Shown here: piece by piece, positions 56,845 to 64,000 of the stretch | Numbering within the stretch: the stretch's first letter is position 1 | How the letters are laid out: every line of letters begins with the position of its first letter | Made by a program: the position numbers and the translations under genes | From: Devosia lucknowensis | GTDB taxonomy: Bacteria > Pseudomonadota > Alphaproteobacteria > Rhizobiales > Devosiaceae | DNA length: 64,000 nucleotides | Direction: 5' to 3' | NCBI RefSeq assembly: GCF_900177655.1 | Contig: NZ_FXWK01000001.1 | Coordinates: 1,054,001 to 1,118,000, forward strand | Notes under the pieces: model-generated | What the model was told of the DNA's origin: nothing | Database searches by the model: none | The model's input: only the letters and a program-made list of their open reading frames with translations

Positions 56845-57699
56845 TTAATTCTCCTGCTGCACGGCCCTTGGGGCGCGAGCGGTGTGCGAATTGAGGGTAG
56901 CGATGCGGGTCTGTTTGACCTGCGAAAAAGGTAAGGGTTTGGCCAGTCCCGCTAATGCGGTGTTACCGTCGGCACGCGCCATCAGCGCCAGGGCCGCGTC
57001 GACCATCTGTTGCTGCTGCGCGTCCCGGGAAATGCTTGCGGTACCATCGCCGATTTGCGGACCATAGTAGCCGTATTGCGCATGACTGCCTCCTTCGACC
57101 ACGGCGATGGTGGCACCCGCGGGCAGGTTGGCAGAACGTTCCTGGTCAGGGTTCTTGTTGGCGACATTGTCGTTGGTGGCGCGCATCAACGTCACCGGCA
57201 CGGTCAGCATCGACACGTCGTTATAGGGGTAACCGCTACCGGTAATGAAAAGACCGGCAATGTCCTCAGGATATTCCGCCGCAAAGATCGTCGCCTGCGC
57301 GGACCCGAGCGAATGCCCCCCGATAACCCATGGGCGCGAGCCATCCATGAACCCCTCGATTGTTCCGAAAAGCCGAGGCTGCCGCCCAGGAGCCATGGAG
57401 CTGCCCAGCTCGAGGCCGATCAGCCGCACTGGATATCCGGCCTCGGCCACCTTGCGCGCAAACGGCAGATAGGCATCGGCCGGCACAAACGCGCCAGCCA
57501 TGAAGATCAGGCCGGGCTTTTCCGTGCGCGACACAGGATTCAGCGCAAACCCGTATAGCGTCGGATAGACCAGGATATTCGCACTGCTCTCATAGGTTCC
57601 TTCGGGCAGATCCTTGACCGACACAGTCCAGAAAAAATAGGTCCCGGCAGCGACCAACGCCACCACGACTAATAGAGCAATGCTTCGGACCACCTTCAT
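56845..57699 (-). CDS. Membrane-anchored alpha/beta hydrolase
   Basis: The 284-residue protein begins with one hydrophobic anchor (residues 7-27), so the hydrolase domain is probably periplasmic. The nucleophile elbow GGHSLGSAQA, the oxyanion strand LIFMAGAFVPAD and a late His in GGSHAQYGYYGPQ complete a plausible triad, which resembles the DUF3089/alpha-beta hydrolase YdeN-like group. Inserted in the pyruvate dehydrogenase operon between pdhA and pdhB with no gap to pdhB, so it must be expressed with the complex. I do not recognise a metabolic reason. Confidence 0.85.
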   Translation of the reverse strand: MKVVRSIALLVVVALVAAGTYFFWTVSVKDLPEGTYESSANILVYPTLYGFALNPVSRTEKPGLIFMAGAFVPADAYLPFARKVAEAGYPVRLIGLELGSSMAPGRQPRLFGTIEGFMDGSRPWVIGGHSLGSAQATIFAAEYPEDIAGLFITGSGYPYNDVSMLTVPVTLMRATNDNVANKNPDQERSANLPAGATIAVVEGGSHAQYGYYGPQIGDGTASISRDAQQQQMVDAALALMARADGNTALAGLAKPLPFSQVKQTRIATLNSHTARAPRAVQQEN

Positions 57700-57707
57700 C
57701 GGGCCGC

Positions 57708-57968
57708 CTACCGGCTTGCGATGCCGCTGAGCAGGAGGCCCAGCAACACGAAAACGACAAAGGCGATCACGGCGCGCTTGTAGATGGCGGCCTGCGCCTC
57801 ACCGGCGAGACCTGCGCGCTGCTCAACATCGGCGAAACGCCACCAGCCGAACAGCCAGCCGCGCCATTCACCTGCCTGGGCCATTCGGCTGATTGCGACG
57901 GCCTGTACGGCGGCAAGCACCGCCGACAGAACCGCAAACAGCAACACGACACCGAGCAGGACGTTCAT
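57708..57968 (-). CDS. Small two-helix membrane protein
   Basis: The 86-residue protein has hydrophobic helices at about 2-26 and 66-83, with a polar, Trp-rich middle (EWRGWLFGWWRFADVEQRAG) between them. I recognise no family. It lies 8 bp from pdhA and 8 bp from the hydrolase gene in the pyruvate dehydrogenase operon, so it is transcribed with both. Confidence 0.75.
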   Translation of the reverse strand: MNVLLGVVLLFAVLSAVLAAVQAVAISRMAQAGEWRGWLFGWWRFADVEQRAGLAGEAQAAIYKRAVIAFVVFVLLGLLLSGIASR

Positions 57969-57976
57969 CGCGAACC

Positions 57977-58996
57977 TCAGGCCTTGATGGTGATGTCGGT
58001 CCAGAGCTCCGATGCATCGGGCTCGGGATCATTGGTCGCGAAATCAGCGGCCTCCGTGACGATCGCGCGAATCTCGGTCTCGATCGCCTTGAGGTCTTCC
58101 TCGGTGGCCTTGCCGCCTTCAATCAGGCGCGCGCGGACCTGCTCGATCGGATCGCGCTCCTGACGATACTTGGTGACCTCATCCTTCGAACGGTATTTCG
58201 CCGGATCGGACATGGAATGGCCGCGGTAGCGATAGGTGAGCATTTCGAGGATATACGGCCCATTGCCCGAGCGAGCGTGCTCGATGGCGCGCTGGGCGGC
58301 ATCGTAGACCATGCGCACATCCATGCCATCCACCTGCTCGCCCGGAATGTCGAACGAGGCTCCACGCATGGAAAAGTCCGTCGTCGCCGCAGCGCGCTCG
58401 ATCGAGGTGCCCATGGCGTATTTGTTGTTTTCGATGATGTACACGACCGGCAGCTTCCAGAGCTTGGCCATGTTGAAGCTTTCGTATACCTGACCCTGGT
58501 TCGCCGCACCGTCGCCGAAATAGGCAATTGCTACCGAACCGTCGCCCTTGTACTTGCTGGCAAATGCCAGGCCTGTGCCGAGCGACGCCTGAGCACCGAC
58601 GATGCCGTTGCCACCGTAAAACCGATGCTCATTGGAGAACATGTGCATCGAGCCACCCTTGCCCTTCGACAGGCCACCCTGGCGACCGGTGAGCTCGGCC
58701 ATGACACCCTTGGGATCGAGCCCCATGACGAGCATGTGACCATGATCACGATATCCGGTGATCTGGGAATCCTCGCCCTTCTTGGAGGCCATGGTGATGC
58801 CGGTAACGACGGCTTCCTGGCCGATGTAAAGGTGACAAAAGCCGCCGATCAGGCCCATGCCATACATCTGGCCGGCCTTCTCCTCGAAGCGGCGGATCAG
58901 CAGCATCTCGCGGAATGCCTCGAGGTCCTGTTCCTGGGTGAACTGGGGGACGTTGGGCTGCATCTTGGCCTTGGTGGCCGTCGCCTTGCGCGCCAT
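57977..58996 (-). CDS. pdhA: Pyruvate dehydrogenase E1 alpha
   Basis: The 339-residue subunit binds thiamine diphosphate through GDG...NN (161-163 to 191) and decarboxylates pyruvate with PdhB. It also shows ITGYRDHGHMLVMGLDP, GKGGSMHMF and the activation loop YRYRGHSMSDPAKYR. It is the first gene of the PDH operon; the 113-bp gap to the FtsB-like gene must hold the operon promoter. Confidence 0.98.
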   Translation of the reverse strand: MARKATATKAKMQPNVPQFTQEQDLEAFREMLLIRRFEEKAGQMYGMGLIGGFCHLYIGQEAVVTGITMASKKGEDSQITGYRDHGHMLVMGLDPKGVMAELTGRQGGLSKGKGGSMHMFSNEHRFYGGNGIVGAQASLGTGLAFASKYKGDGSVAIAYFGDGAANQGQVYESFNMAKLWKLPVVYIIENNKYAMGTSIERAAATTDFSMRGASFDIPGEQVDGMDVRMVYDAAQRAIEHARSGNGPYILEMLTYRYRGHSMSDPAKYRSKDEVTKYRQERDPIEQVRARLIEGGKATEEDLKAIETEIRAIVTEAADFATNDPEPDASELWTDITIKA

Positions 58997-59109
58997 GCTA
59001 ATCTCCGCTTGGGTCGGGAAGTTCCGCTAAGGCCGATCAGGCCATTTCGCGCATCATACCGCAACCCGCCGGGCAATAACATTGCAAAGCAAGCCGAGAC
59101 AATCCGAAG

Positions 59110-59508
59110 CTAAAGTATTGAATCCGCTTCGATAATAGACCTTAACTCATCATCAGTTAATTCTACGAATTGACCGGAAATTGGTTGACCGTTGGTCGGG
59201 CTTACCATGACTAGCATGTCGTCCGGATGGGACATGTTGAGCAAGGCTCTTGCCCGCTCGACCACAATGTCAGGATCCAGGTGACGTGGGTTCATCAGAG
59301 AAACGCGATGCCGGAATGCGTCAATTTCGGCCTGCAACGCAGAACTACGGTCCTGCAGGACCTCGATATCAGCGCGAATCTCTTCGCGGCTTGCGATGCC
59401 GAATTGCCCCGAGATGGCGGAATAGCCAAGATAGCCCTGAAACCCCAGCAACGTGACTGTCAGGGCAAGTGGACGCCAGAATGGAGGACGTTTGAGACGA
59501 GTGGGCAT
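59110..59508 (-). CDS. FtsB/DivIC-family septum formation initiator
   Basis: The 132-residue protein has a cytoplasmic basic N-terminus, one transmembrane helix (about 13-34), and a periplasmic coiled coil (EEIRADIEVLQDRSSALQAEIDAFR) followed by a short tail. This is the layout of FtsB-like proteins of the FtsQ-FtsB-FtsL divisome complex. In rhizobia ftsB-like genes commonly lie next to eno and pdhA; here the pdhA side is kept. Confidence 0.88.
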   Translation of the reverse strand: MPTRLKRPPFWRPLALTVTLLGFQGYLGYSAISGQFGIASREEIRADIEVLQDRSSALQAEIDAFRHRVSLMNPRHLDPDIVVERARALLNMSHPDDMLVMVSPTNGQPISGQFVELTDDELRSIIEADSIL

Positions 59509-59580
59509 GGGCAGACCAATTCGAGGTACGCCACCATGCCCGACAATGCCTTAATGCACGGTTGAGGATTGTACCGATCC

Positions 59581-59871
59581 CTAGAGCGGCACGTAGTCGA
59601 CCTCCTGAAAGCGGTCCACTTCTGGTACCCAGCGATCCCGCACGAATGCCACGTGGTCTGGGTGATCGTTGTAACCCTCATACGCGGCGGCGTCGTCGAA
59701 CTCCATGGAGAATCCGAAGGCGAAATCTGCCTTCGGGCTGGTCTGGCGCAGCCGTTCGAACTTGTTCACACCCGGTATCGCGGCCAGCACGAGGGCGGCG
59801 TCGAGAAAGTCCCGCTCCTCGGTTGAGCCCGCGCCATGCTTCAGAGTGAAAACGACGGTGTGCCGGATCAC
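59581..59871 (-). CDS. Dabb (stress-responsive alpha/beta-barrel) domain protein
   Basis: The 96-residue protein has the Dabb fold: [15 protein letters not shown], a central helix, DFAFGFSMEFDDAAAYEGYNDHPDHVAFV and a C-terminal strand. Dabb proteins are small dimeric cytosolic proteins of diverse, mostly unknown function. It begins with GTG 59871, which overlaps the maeB stop by four bases (GTGA), so it is translated from the maeB transcript. Confidence 0.9.
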   Translation of the reverse strand: MIRHTVVFTLKHGAGSTEERDFLDAALVLAAIPGVNKFERLRQTSPKADFAFGFSMEFDDAAAYEGYNDHPDHVAFVRDRWVPEVDRFQEVDYVPL

Positions 59872-62153
59872 TTCGCTGCCCCCATAGCTTCATTTGCCGC
59901 GATCGCCGCCATGTTGACGATGCCTCGGCTGGTGACTGATGGCGCCAGAATATGCGCGGGAGCCTGCATGCCCATCAGGATCGGGCCGACGGCCAGCGCA
60001 TTGTTCATCTCCTTAAGCAGCGTCATCGACAGATTGGCCGCGTCAAGGTCTGGGAACACCAGCAGATTGGCTTCGCCCTTGAGGACCGTGTCTGGGATAT
60101 AGCGCTCCCGCAGGCTCTCATTGAGCGCCAGGTCGCCCTGCATCTCGCCCTCCACGATCAGCTCGGGAGCGATCGCCTTGAGCTTGGCATAGGCCTCACG
60201 CATCTTTTCGCTGCTATCGCCGTCACGCGATCCAAAATTGGAATAACTCAACAAGGCTGCGCGCGCCTCGATGTTGAAGCGTTTGAGATGATCGCGCGCC
60301 TGCAGCGTGATTGAGACGATTTCATCGGCGCTGGGGTTCTGACTGACATAGGTATCGGTCAGGAAAAACGCGCCGCGCGGCATGATCAGCATGGAAAGGG
60401 CCGAGGCCTCGGTCACACCCTGCTGCAGTCCGATGATCGAGCGGATGTCGCGGACATGCTTGATGAACCGCCCCTGTAGACCGCAAAGCAGCGCGTCCGC
60501 CTCGCCGCGCTTGACGGCCAGTGCGCCGATCACCGTTGTATTCGTGCGCACGATTGTGCGCGCGGTGTCCGGTGTCACGCCATTACGGCCCACCAGCGAG
60601 TGGAACAGGCTGACATAATCGCGATATCGCGGATCGTCTTCTGGATTGATCACCTCAAAATCTCGACCGGGCTGGATCGAGAGGCCAAAGCGCTCGATAC
60701 GCGCCTCCAGGACCGCAGGTCGACCGATCAGGATCGGGCGGGCGATGCCTTCTTCGAGCAGCACTTGGGCCGCCCGCAGCACGCGTTCGTCCTCTCCATC
60801 GGCAAAGGCGATACGTTTCCCCTGCCCCTGTGCGCGATCAATGATCGGCTTCATCACGAGGCCGGAGCGGAACACGAAGCGGTTGAGGCTGTCGAGATAG
60901 GCCTCCCAATCCTCGATCGGCTTCTTGGCTACACCCGTGTCCATCGCAGCACGCGCTACGGCGGGCGCGATCCGCAGAATCAGCCGCTGGTCGAACGGGT
61001 TGGGAATGATGTGTTCCGGCCCATAAACGGCGGGCGCCCCCGAAGGAGAAACCTCAAGGCCCGGTTCATGAGCCAGCTTGGCAATGGCACGAACCGCAGC
61101 AAGCTTCATCTCCTCATTGATGGTGGTCGCATGGACGTCAAGCGCACCACGGAAAATGAAGGGGAAACAGAGAACGTTATTGACCTGGTTGGGATAGTCC
61201 GACCGCCCGGTGCAGACCATTGCATCCGGCCGCGTTTCCTTCGCCACTTCAGGCATGATTTCTGGGTTCGGATTGGCCAGAGCAAGGATCAACGGGCGCG
61301 GCGCCATTCTCGCCAGCATGTCCGGCTTCAGCGCGCCGGCTGCTGACAGTCCCAGGAAGACGTCGGCGCCCTCAATAACCTCGGCCAGCGTTGTGGCGTC
61401 GCTGGTGCGACGAAACTGTCCGCGCCACTTGTCATTCACGTCGTTGCGCTTGTGGGTGACGAGACCATCCTTGTCGGCGACCCAGATATTCTCGTGCCTG
61501 GCGCCGAGCGCCACCAGAACGTTGAGGCAAGCGATGGCTGCGGCCCCTGCTCCGGACGTACAGATTTTCACGTCCTCGATCTTTTTACCCGAAAGCTCGA
61601 GACCGTTCAGCACAGCCGCGCCCACGATGATGGCCGTTCCATGCTGATCATCATGGAACACGGGGATCGGCATGCGCTCGCGCAGCGTTTCCTCGATCTC
61701 GAAACAGTCCGGCGCCCGGATATCTTCCAAGTTGATGCCGCCAAAGGTCGGCCACAGCGGCGCCACGGCATCGATGAATTTCTGGGGATTGATCTCGTCG
61801 ATCTCGAGATCGAACACGTCGATCCCGGCGAACTTCTTGAACAGAACCGCCTTGCCTTCCATCACCGGCTTGCTTGCCAGCGCGCCGATATTGCCAAGCC
61901 CGAGCACGGCTGTCCCATTGGAGATCACCGCAACAAGATTCTGGCGCGACGTGTAGCGCGCCACGGCCTCGGGGAATTCTGCGATTTCCTCGCAGGGGGC
62001 AGCAACGCCGGGAGAATAGGCAAGGGCCAGGTCGCGCTGGTTGCCAAGCGGCTTGATCGCCTGGATTTCCAGCTTGCCCGGCTTGGGGAACTCATGGAAA
62101 TGCAGCGCCGCCTCACGAAGGGCCTTGCGCTGTTCGGTGATATCGGTCGACAC
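59868..62153 (-). CDS. maeB: NADP-type malic enzyme fused to a phosphotransacetylase-like domain
   Basis: The 761 residues are a malic enzyme (1-430; [63 protein letters not shown]) and a C-terminal phosphotransacetylase-like domain (from about 440; [22 protein letters not shown]). Malate is decarboxylated to pyruvate; the C-terminal domain is thought to be regulatory and binds acetyl-CoA in homologues. Long TME/DME-type fusions are typical in rhizobia. It would supply pyruvate for the neighbouring pyruvate dehydrogenase. Confidence 0.97.
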   Translation of the reverse strand: MSTDITEQRKALREAALHFHEFPKPGKLEIQAIKPLGNQRDLALAYSPGVAAPCEEIAEFPEAVARYTSRQNLVAVISNGTAVLGLGNIGALASKPVMEGKAVLFKKFAGIDVFDLEIDEINPQKFIDAVAPLWPTFGGINLEDIRAPDCFEIEETLRERMPIPVFHDDQHGTAIIVGAAVLNGLELSGKKIEDVKICTSGAGAAAIACLNVLVALGARHENIWVADKDGLVTHKRNDVNDKWRGQFRRTSDATTLAEVIEGADVFLGLSAAGALKPDMLARMAPRPLILALANPNPEIMPEVAKETRPDAMVCTGRSDYPNQVNNVLCFPFIFRGALDVHATTINEEMKLAAVRAIAKLAHEPGLEVSPSGAPAVYGPEHIIPNPFDQRLILRIAPAVARAAMDTGVAKKPIEDWEAYLDSLNRFVFRSGLVMKPIIDRAQGQGKRIAFADGEDERVLRAAQVLLEEGIARPILIGRPAVLEARIERFGLSIQPGRDFEVINPEDDPRYRDYVSLFHSLVGRNGVTPDTARTIVRTNTTVIGALAVKRGEADALLCGLQGRFIKHVRDIRSIIGLQQGVTEASALSMLIMPRGAFFLTDTYVSQNPSADEIVSITLQARDHLKRFNIEARAALLSYSNFGSRDGDSSEKMREAYAKLKAIAPELIVEGEMQGDLALNESLRERYIPDTVLKGEANLLVFPDLDAANLSMTLLKEMNNALAVGPILMGMQAPAHILAPSVTSRGIVNMAAIAANEAMGAAK

Positions 62154-62340
62154 GAAACTCTCTCCCAGGCAGTCCAGTTGGCCGCGTTGGTGCCATCAAT
62201 CATCGGGATTGAAAAGACCGGATCAGCCTAAGCCAGCGAGTCGAAGGCAAAAATACGGCTCTGGAAGAGACGGACGGCGATTACAACGTTTTCAGTGACA
62301 GGCTCGCGACAGCCTGCGTAGCAATAGGTCACACCTGGAC

Positions 62341-63939
62341 TCAGGCGGCCGATGCGACAACCTCTAGTCGTGGCTGGTTCTTGGTCGTTGCATGGAGTGC
62401 TAAAGCCAGCTCCCTGTAGGCCCCGATCTTCAACGCCGGCGCGAAGATGTAACCCTGGGCATGCAGCACCCCGCGTGAGCGAAGGTAAAGCGCCTGCTCC
62501 TCGGTCTCGACGCCCTCGGCTACGATTTCGCAATCGAGGTCCTTCGCCATCGCGATCAACCCATCCAGCACGGGCACCTGCGTTGTCCCTGGCTTGATCA
62601 TGTCGACGAAGATGCGGTCGATCTTGATGACGTCGACACCCAACGTGGCAAGGTAGGCGAGATTGGAGTGTCCCGTTCCCGCATCGTCCATTGCCAGCCG
62701 CGCTCCCAGGGCGTGGAGACCGGAAATAACGCTGGTCGTCGTCATTGAATTATTGAGCGGGCGACGCTCGGTGATTTCGAACACCAGTTGCCGGAAACTG
62801 ATCGGCGACTGGCCAAAAATTGCCTGCACGTCCTCTACGATGCCGACGTCGCGGAAATGTCCCTCGAACAGATTGATCGAAATCTTCATGTCTGGCATCG
62901 TTTTGGACAGGTCGCCGAGATCATTTCGGACCTGCTGCATCAGCGAGACCGTCATCGGTATCGCAAGGCCAGTAACCTCTGCATAGTCGATGAACGCACC
63001 GGGCGGAATAACCTGGCCATTGCGTTTTTCCCAACGGCACAGCACTTCGCAACCCACGAGTTCGCCTGTGCGCAGATTGATGACCGGCTGGTAGTATGGC
63101 TTGATCTCATTGCGCTCGATGGCACGCTCGAGGTCGAAGGCAGGTACGCGAGAGCGGCGCACATAGCTCAGGTTCAGGAGCAGGAAGACAGCGCTCGAAA
63201 CGCAGGCAATGATCGTGAATACGACGTCGAGATCTGCGTAGTCCGCCCGCACCATGGCAAATGGCACGGCATACTCAACCTTGATCGGGAACTGACCGGC
63301 ATAGCCTTGCGCGCTAACGTAGTCTGACCCGGCGACCCTCCGGTCAAATCCCGACGGATCCCCGATCGTCATGATCGACAACCCATTGGTCAGCGTCACG
63401 CGCATCATGGCGCCGTTGGGCAGGTTCTCCGAAAGTGAGGTCTCGGACTGGCCGAGCATGGGCACGAATGCCGAGACACGCCGCGTTTCGCCGAAGGTCT
63501 GGGTCACTTTCAGCGCCGGCATGTCCAGGTCACCCAGCTTGACCACAGTCATGGTTTCGGTGAGGCCGGGTATAGGCAAAGGCTGCGAAAGGGGCGAGTA
63601 GCTGACGACACGTCCATAGGCATCGCAATATTGAACGCCATCCAGGTTCTCGACCAGCACCTGTCTGAGATTGAGACTGCCCTCGATAGCCGTCTGGGCA
63701 TTGGTCACAAAGGTCGGCGTACATAGGGAAGGGCTGGCCGCGATCACCTGGCGTAGCGTACTCACGCCATCCATTGCACCCGAATTTATTCGCGAGCTGA
63801 TCGTCTCAACATACTGCTGTGCATACGCTTTCTGCCTGTACTGAACATAAGCGTCCAGCAAGTAGTCCACCGCAACAATGGGCACGAACGCCAGAATGGC
63901 GCCCATCAGCATCAGGACATGTGAAAATCTCGACTTCAC
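62341..63939 (-). CDS. Membrane CSS-motif EAL-domain protein (c-di-GMP phosphodiesterase)
   Basis: The 532-residue protein has a transmembrane helix (about 8-28), a periplasmic CSS-type domain with two Cys (SPSLCTP, VQYCDAYG), a second helix (about 240-260) and a C-terminal EAL domain. Catalytic residues look mostly retained: Glu298 in the EVL version of the EAL signature, Asn in KISINLFEG, Glu in VFEITERRP, DD in LAMDDAGTG, Lys in VIKIDRIF and Glu in VAEGVETEEQ. It would hydrolyse c-di-GMP in response to the redox state of the periplasmic Cys pair. It is the last gene in the window and appears single. Confidence 0.93.
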   Translation of the reverse strand: MKSRFSHVLMLMGAILAFVPIVAVDYLLDAYVQYRQKAYAQQYVETISSRINSGAMDGVSTLRQVIAASPSLCTPTFVTNAQTAIEGSLNLRQVLVENLDGVQYCDAYGRVVSYSPLSQPLPIPGLTETMTVVKLGDLDMPALKVTQTFGETRRVSAFVPMLGQSETSLSENLPNGAMMRVTLTNGLSIMTIGDPSGFDRRVAGSDYVSAQGYAGQFPIKVEYAVPFAMVRADYADLDVVFTIIACVSSAVFLLLNLSYVRRSRVPAFDLERAIERNEIKPYYQPVINLRTGELVGCEVLCRWEKRNGQVIPPGAFIDYAEVTGLAIPMTVSLMQQVRNDLGDLSKTMPDMKISINLFEGHFRDVGIVEDVQAIFGQSPISFRQLVFEITERRPLNNSMTTTSVISGLHALGARLAMDDAGTGHSNLAYLATLGVDVIKIDRIFVDMIKPGTTQVPVLDGLIAMAKDLDCEIVAEGVETEEQALYLRSRGVLHAQGYIFAPALKIGAYRELALALHATTKNQPRLEVVASAA

Positions 63940-64000
63940 CGGCGAATCCGCACCCGGAAAAACTTGCCTACCTGACTACCAAGTGAAGTTTTAACGGGTC

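Overview
The window is high-GC chromosomal DNA from an alphaproteobacterium of the order Hyphomicrobiales (Rhizobiales). I infer this from the gene order ntrX-ntrY-ntrC-ntrB-dusB next to hfq-hflX-mazG, the fused ispDF, a pdhB that carries its own lipoyl domain, and the pdhA-pdhB-pdhC-lpdA-lipA-ratA run. A Devosia-like genus fits the content, but the sequence alone does not prove it. No rRNA, tRNA, CRISPR array, insertion sequence or phage gene was found.

Region by region. 0-9.3 kb holds assorted single genes: a truncated serine beta-lactamase-fold hydrolase, a VOC protein, a frameshifted NAD-dependent epimerase, enolase with a clear terminator, an Arr-type rifamycin ADP-ribosyltransferase, AMP nucleosidase, small proteins, and folD with a DUF1643 gene. 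9.3-13.9 kb holds metH, preceded by a perfect 16-bp palindrome (candidate SahR site) and followed by a small CobW-like protein that lacks a P-loop. Modular inverted repeats flank that small gene, and a related repeat lies near 16.2 kb. 13.9-21.4 kb carries rlpA, a D,D-carboxypeptidase and the tightly packed tmk-holB-metG-tatD-MBL run.

21.4-37.1 kb is accessory and splits that conserved neighbourhood from mazG. Its first part (21.5-28.1 kb) is a pentitol, probably ribitol, module: an AraC regulator, a sugar ABC importer (binding protein, ATPase, permease), a ribitol 2-dehydrogenase-like SDR and an FGGY kinase. Its second part (28.8-36.7 kb) is a quinate/shikimate-type module: a TRAP transporter, a divergent type II dehydroquinase, an NAD-type quinate/shikimate dehydrogenase, a fused QuiC-type dehydroshikimate dehydratase, and GntR and TetR regulators. 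Three copies of one palindrome (consensus ACGAAC-NN-GTTCGT) lie before the TRAP operon/gntR, before tetR and before quiC, which suggests a local TetR regulon leading to protocatechuate.

37.1-50.7 kb returns to core genes: mazG, hflX, hfq, the two nitrogen-type two-component systems NtrYX and NtrBC, dusB, ispDF, pncC/cinA, ratA and lipA. Here NtrX lacks the GAFTGA loop and also has Ser in place of the Walker B Asp. 50.8-59.5 kb is the pyruvate dehydrogenase operon (pdhA, two small envelope genes, pdhB, pdhC, an SGNH hydrolase, lpdA, then a Gfo/Idh oxidoreductase before lipA), preceded by an FtsB-like gene. 59.6-64 kb holds a Dabb protein, the malic enzyme-phosphotransacetylase fusion MaeB and a membrane CSS-EAL cyclic-di-GMP phosphodiesterase.
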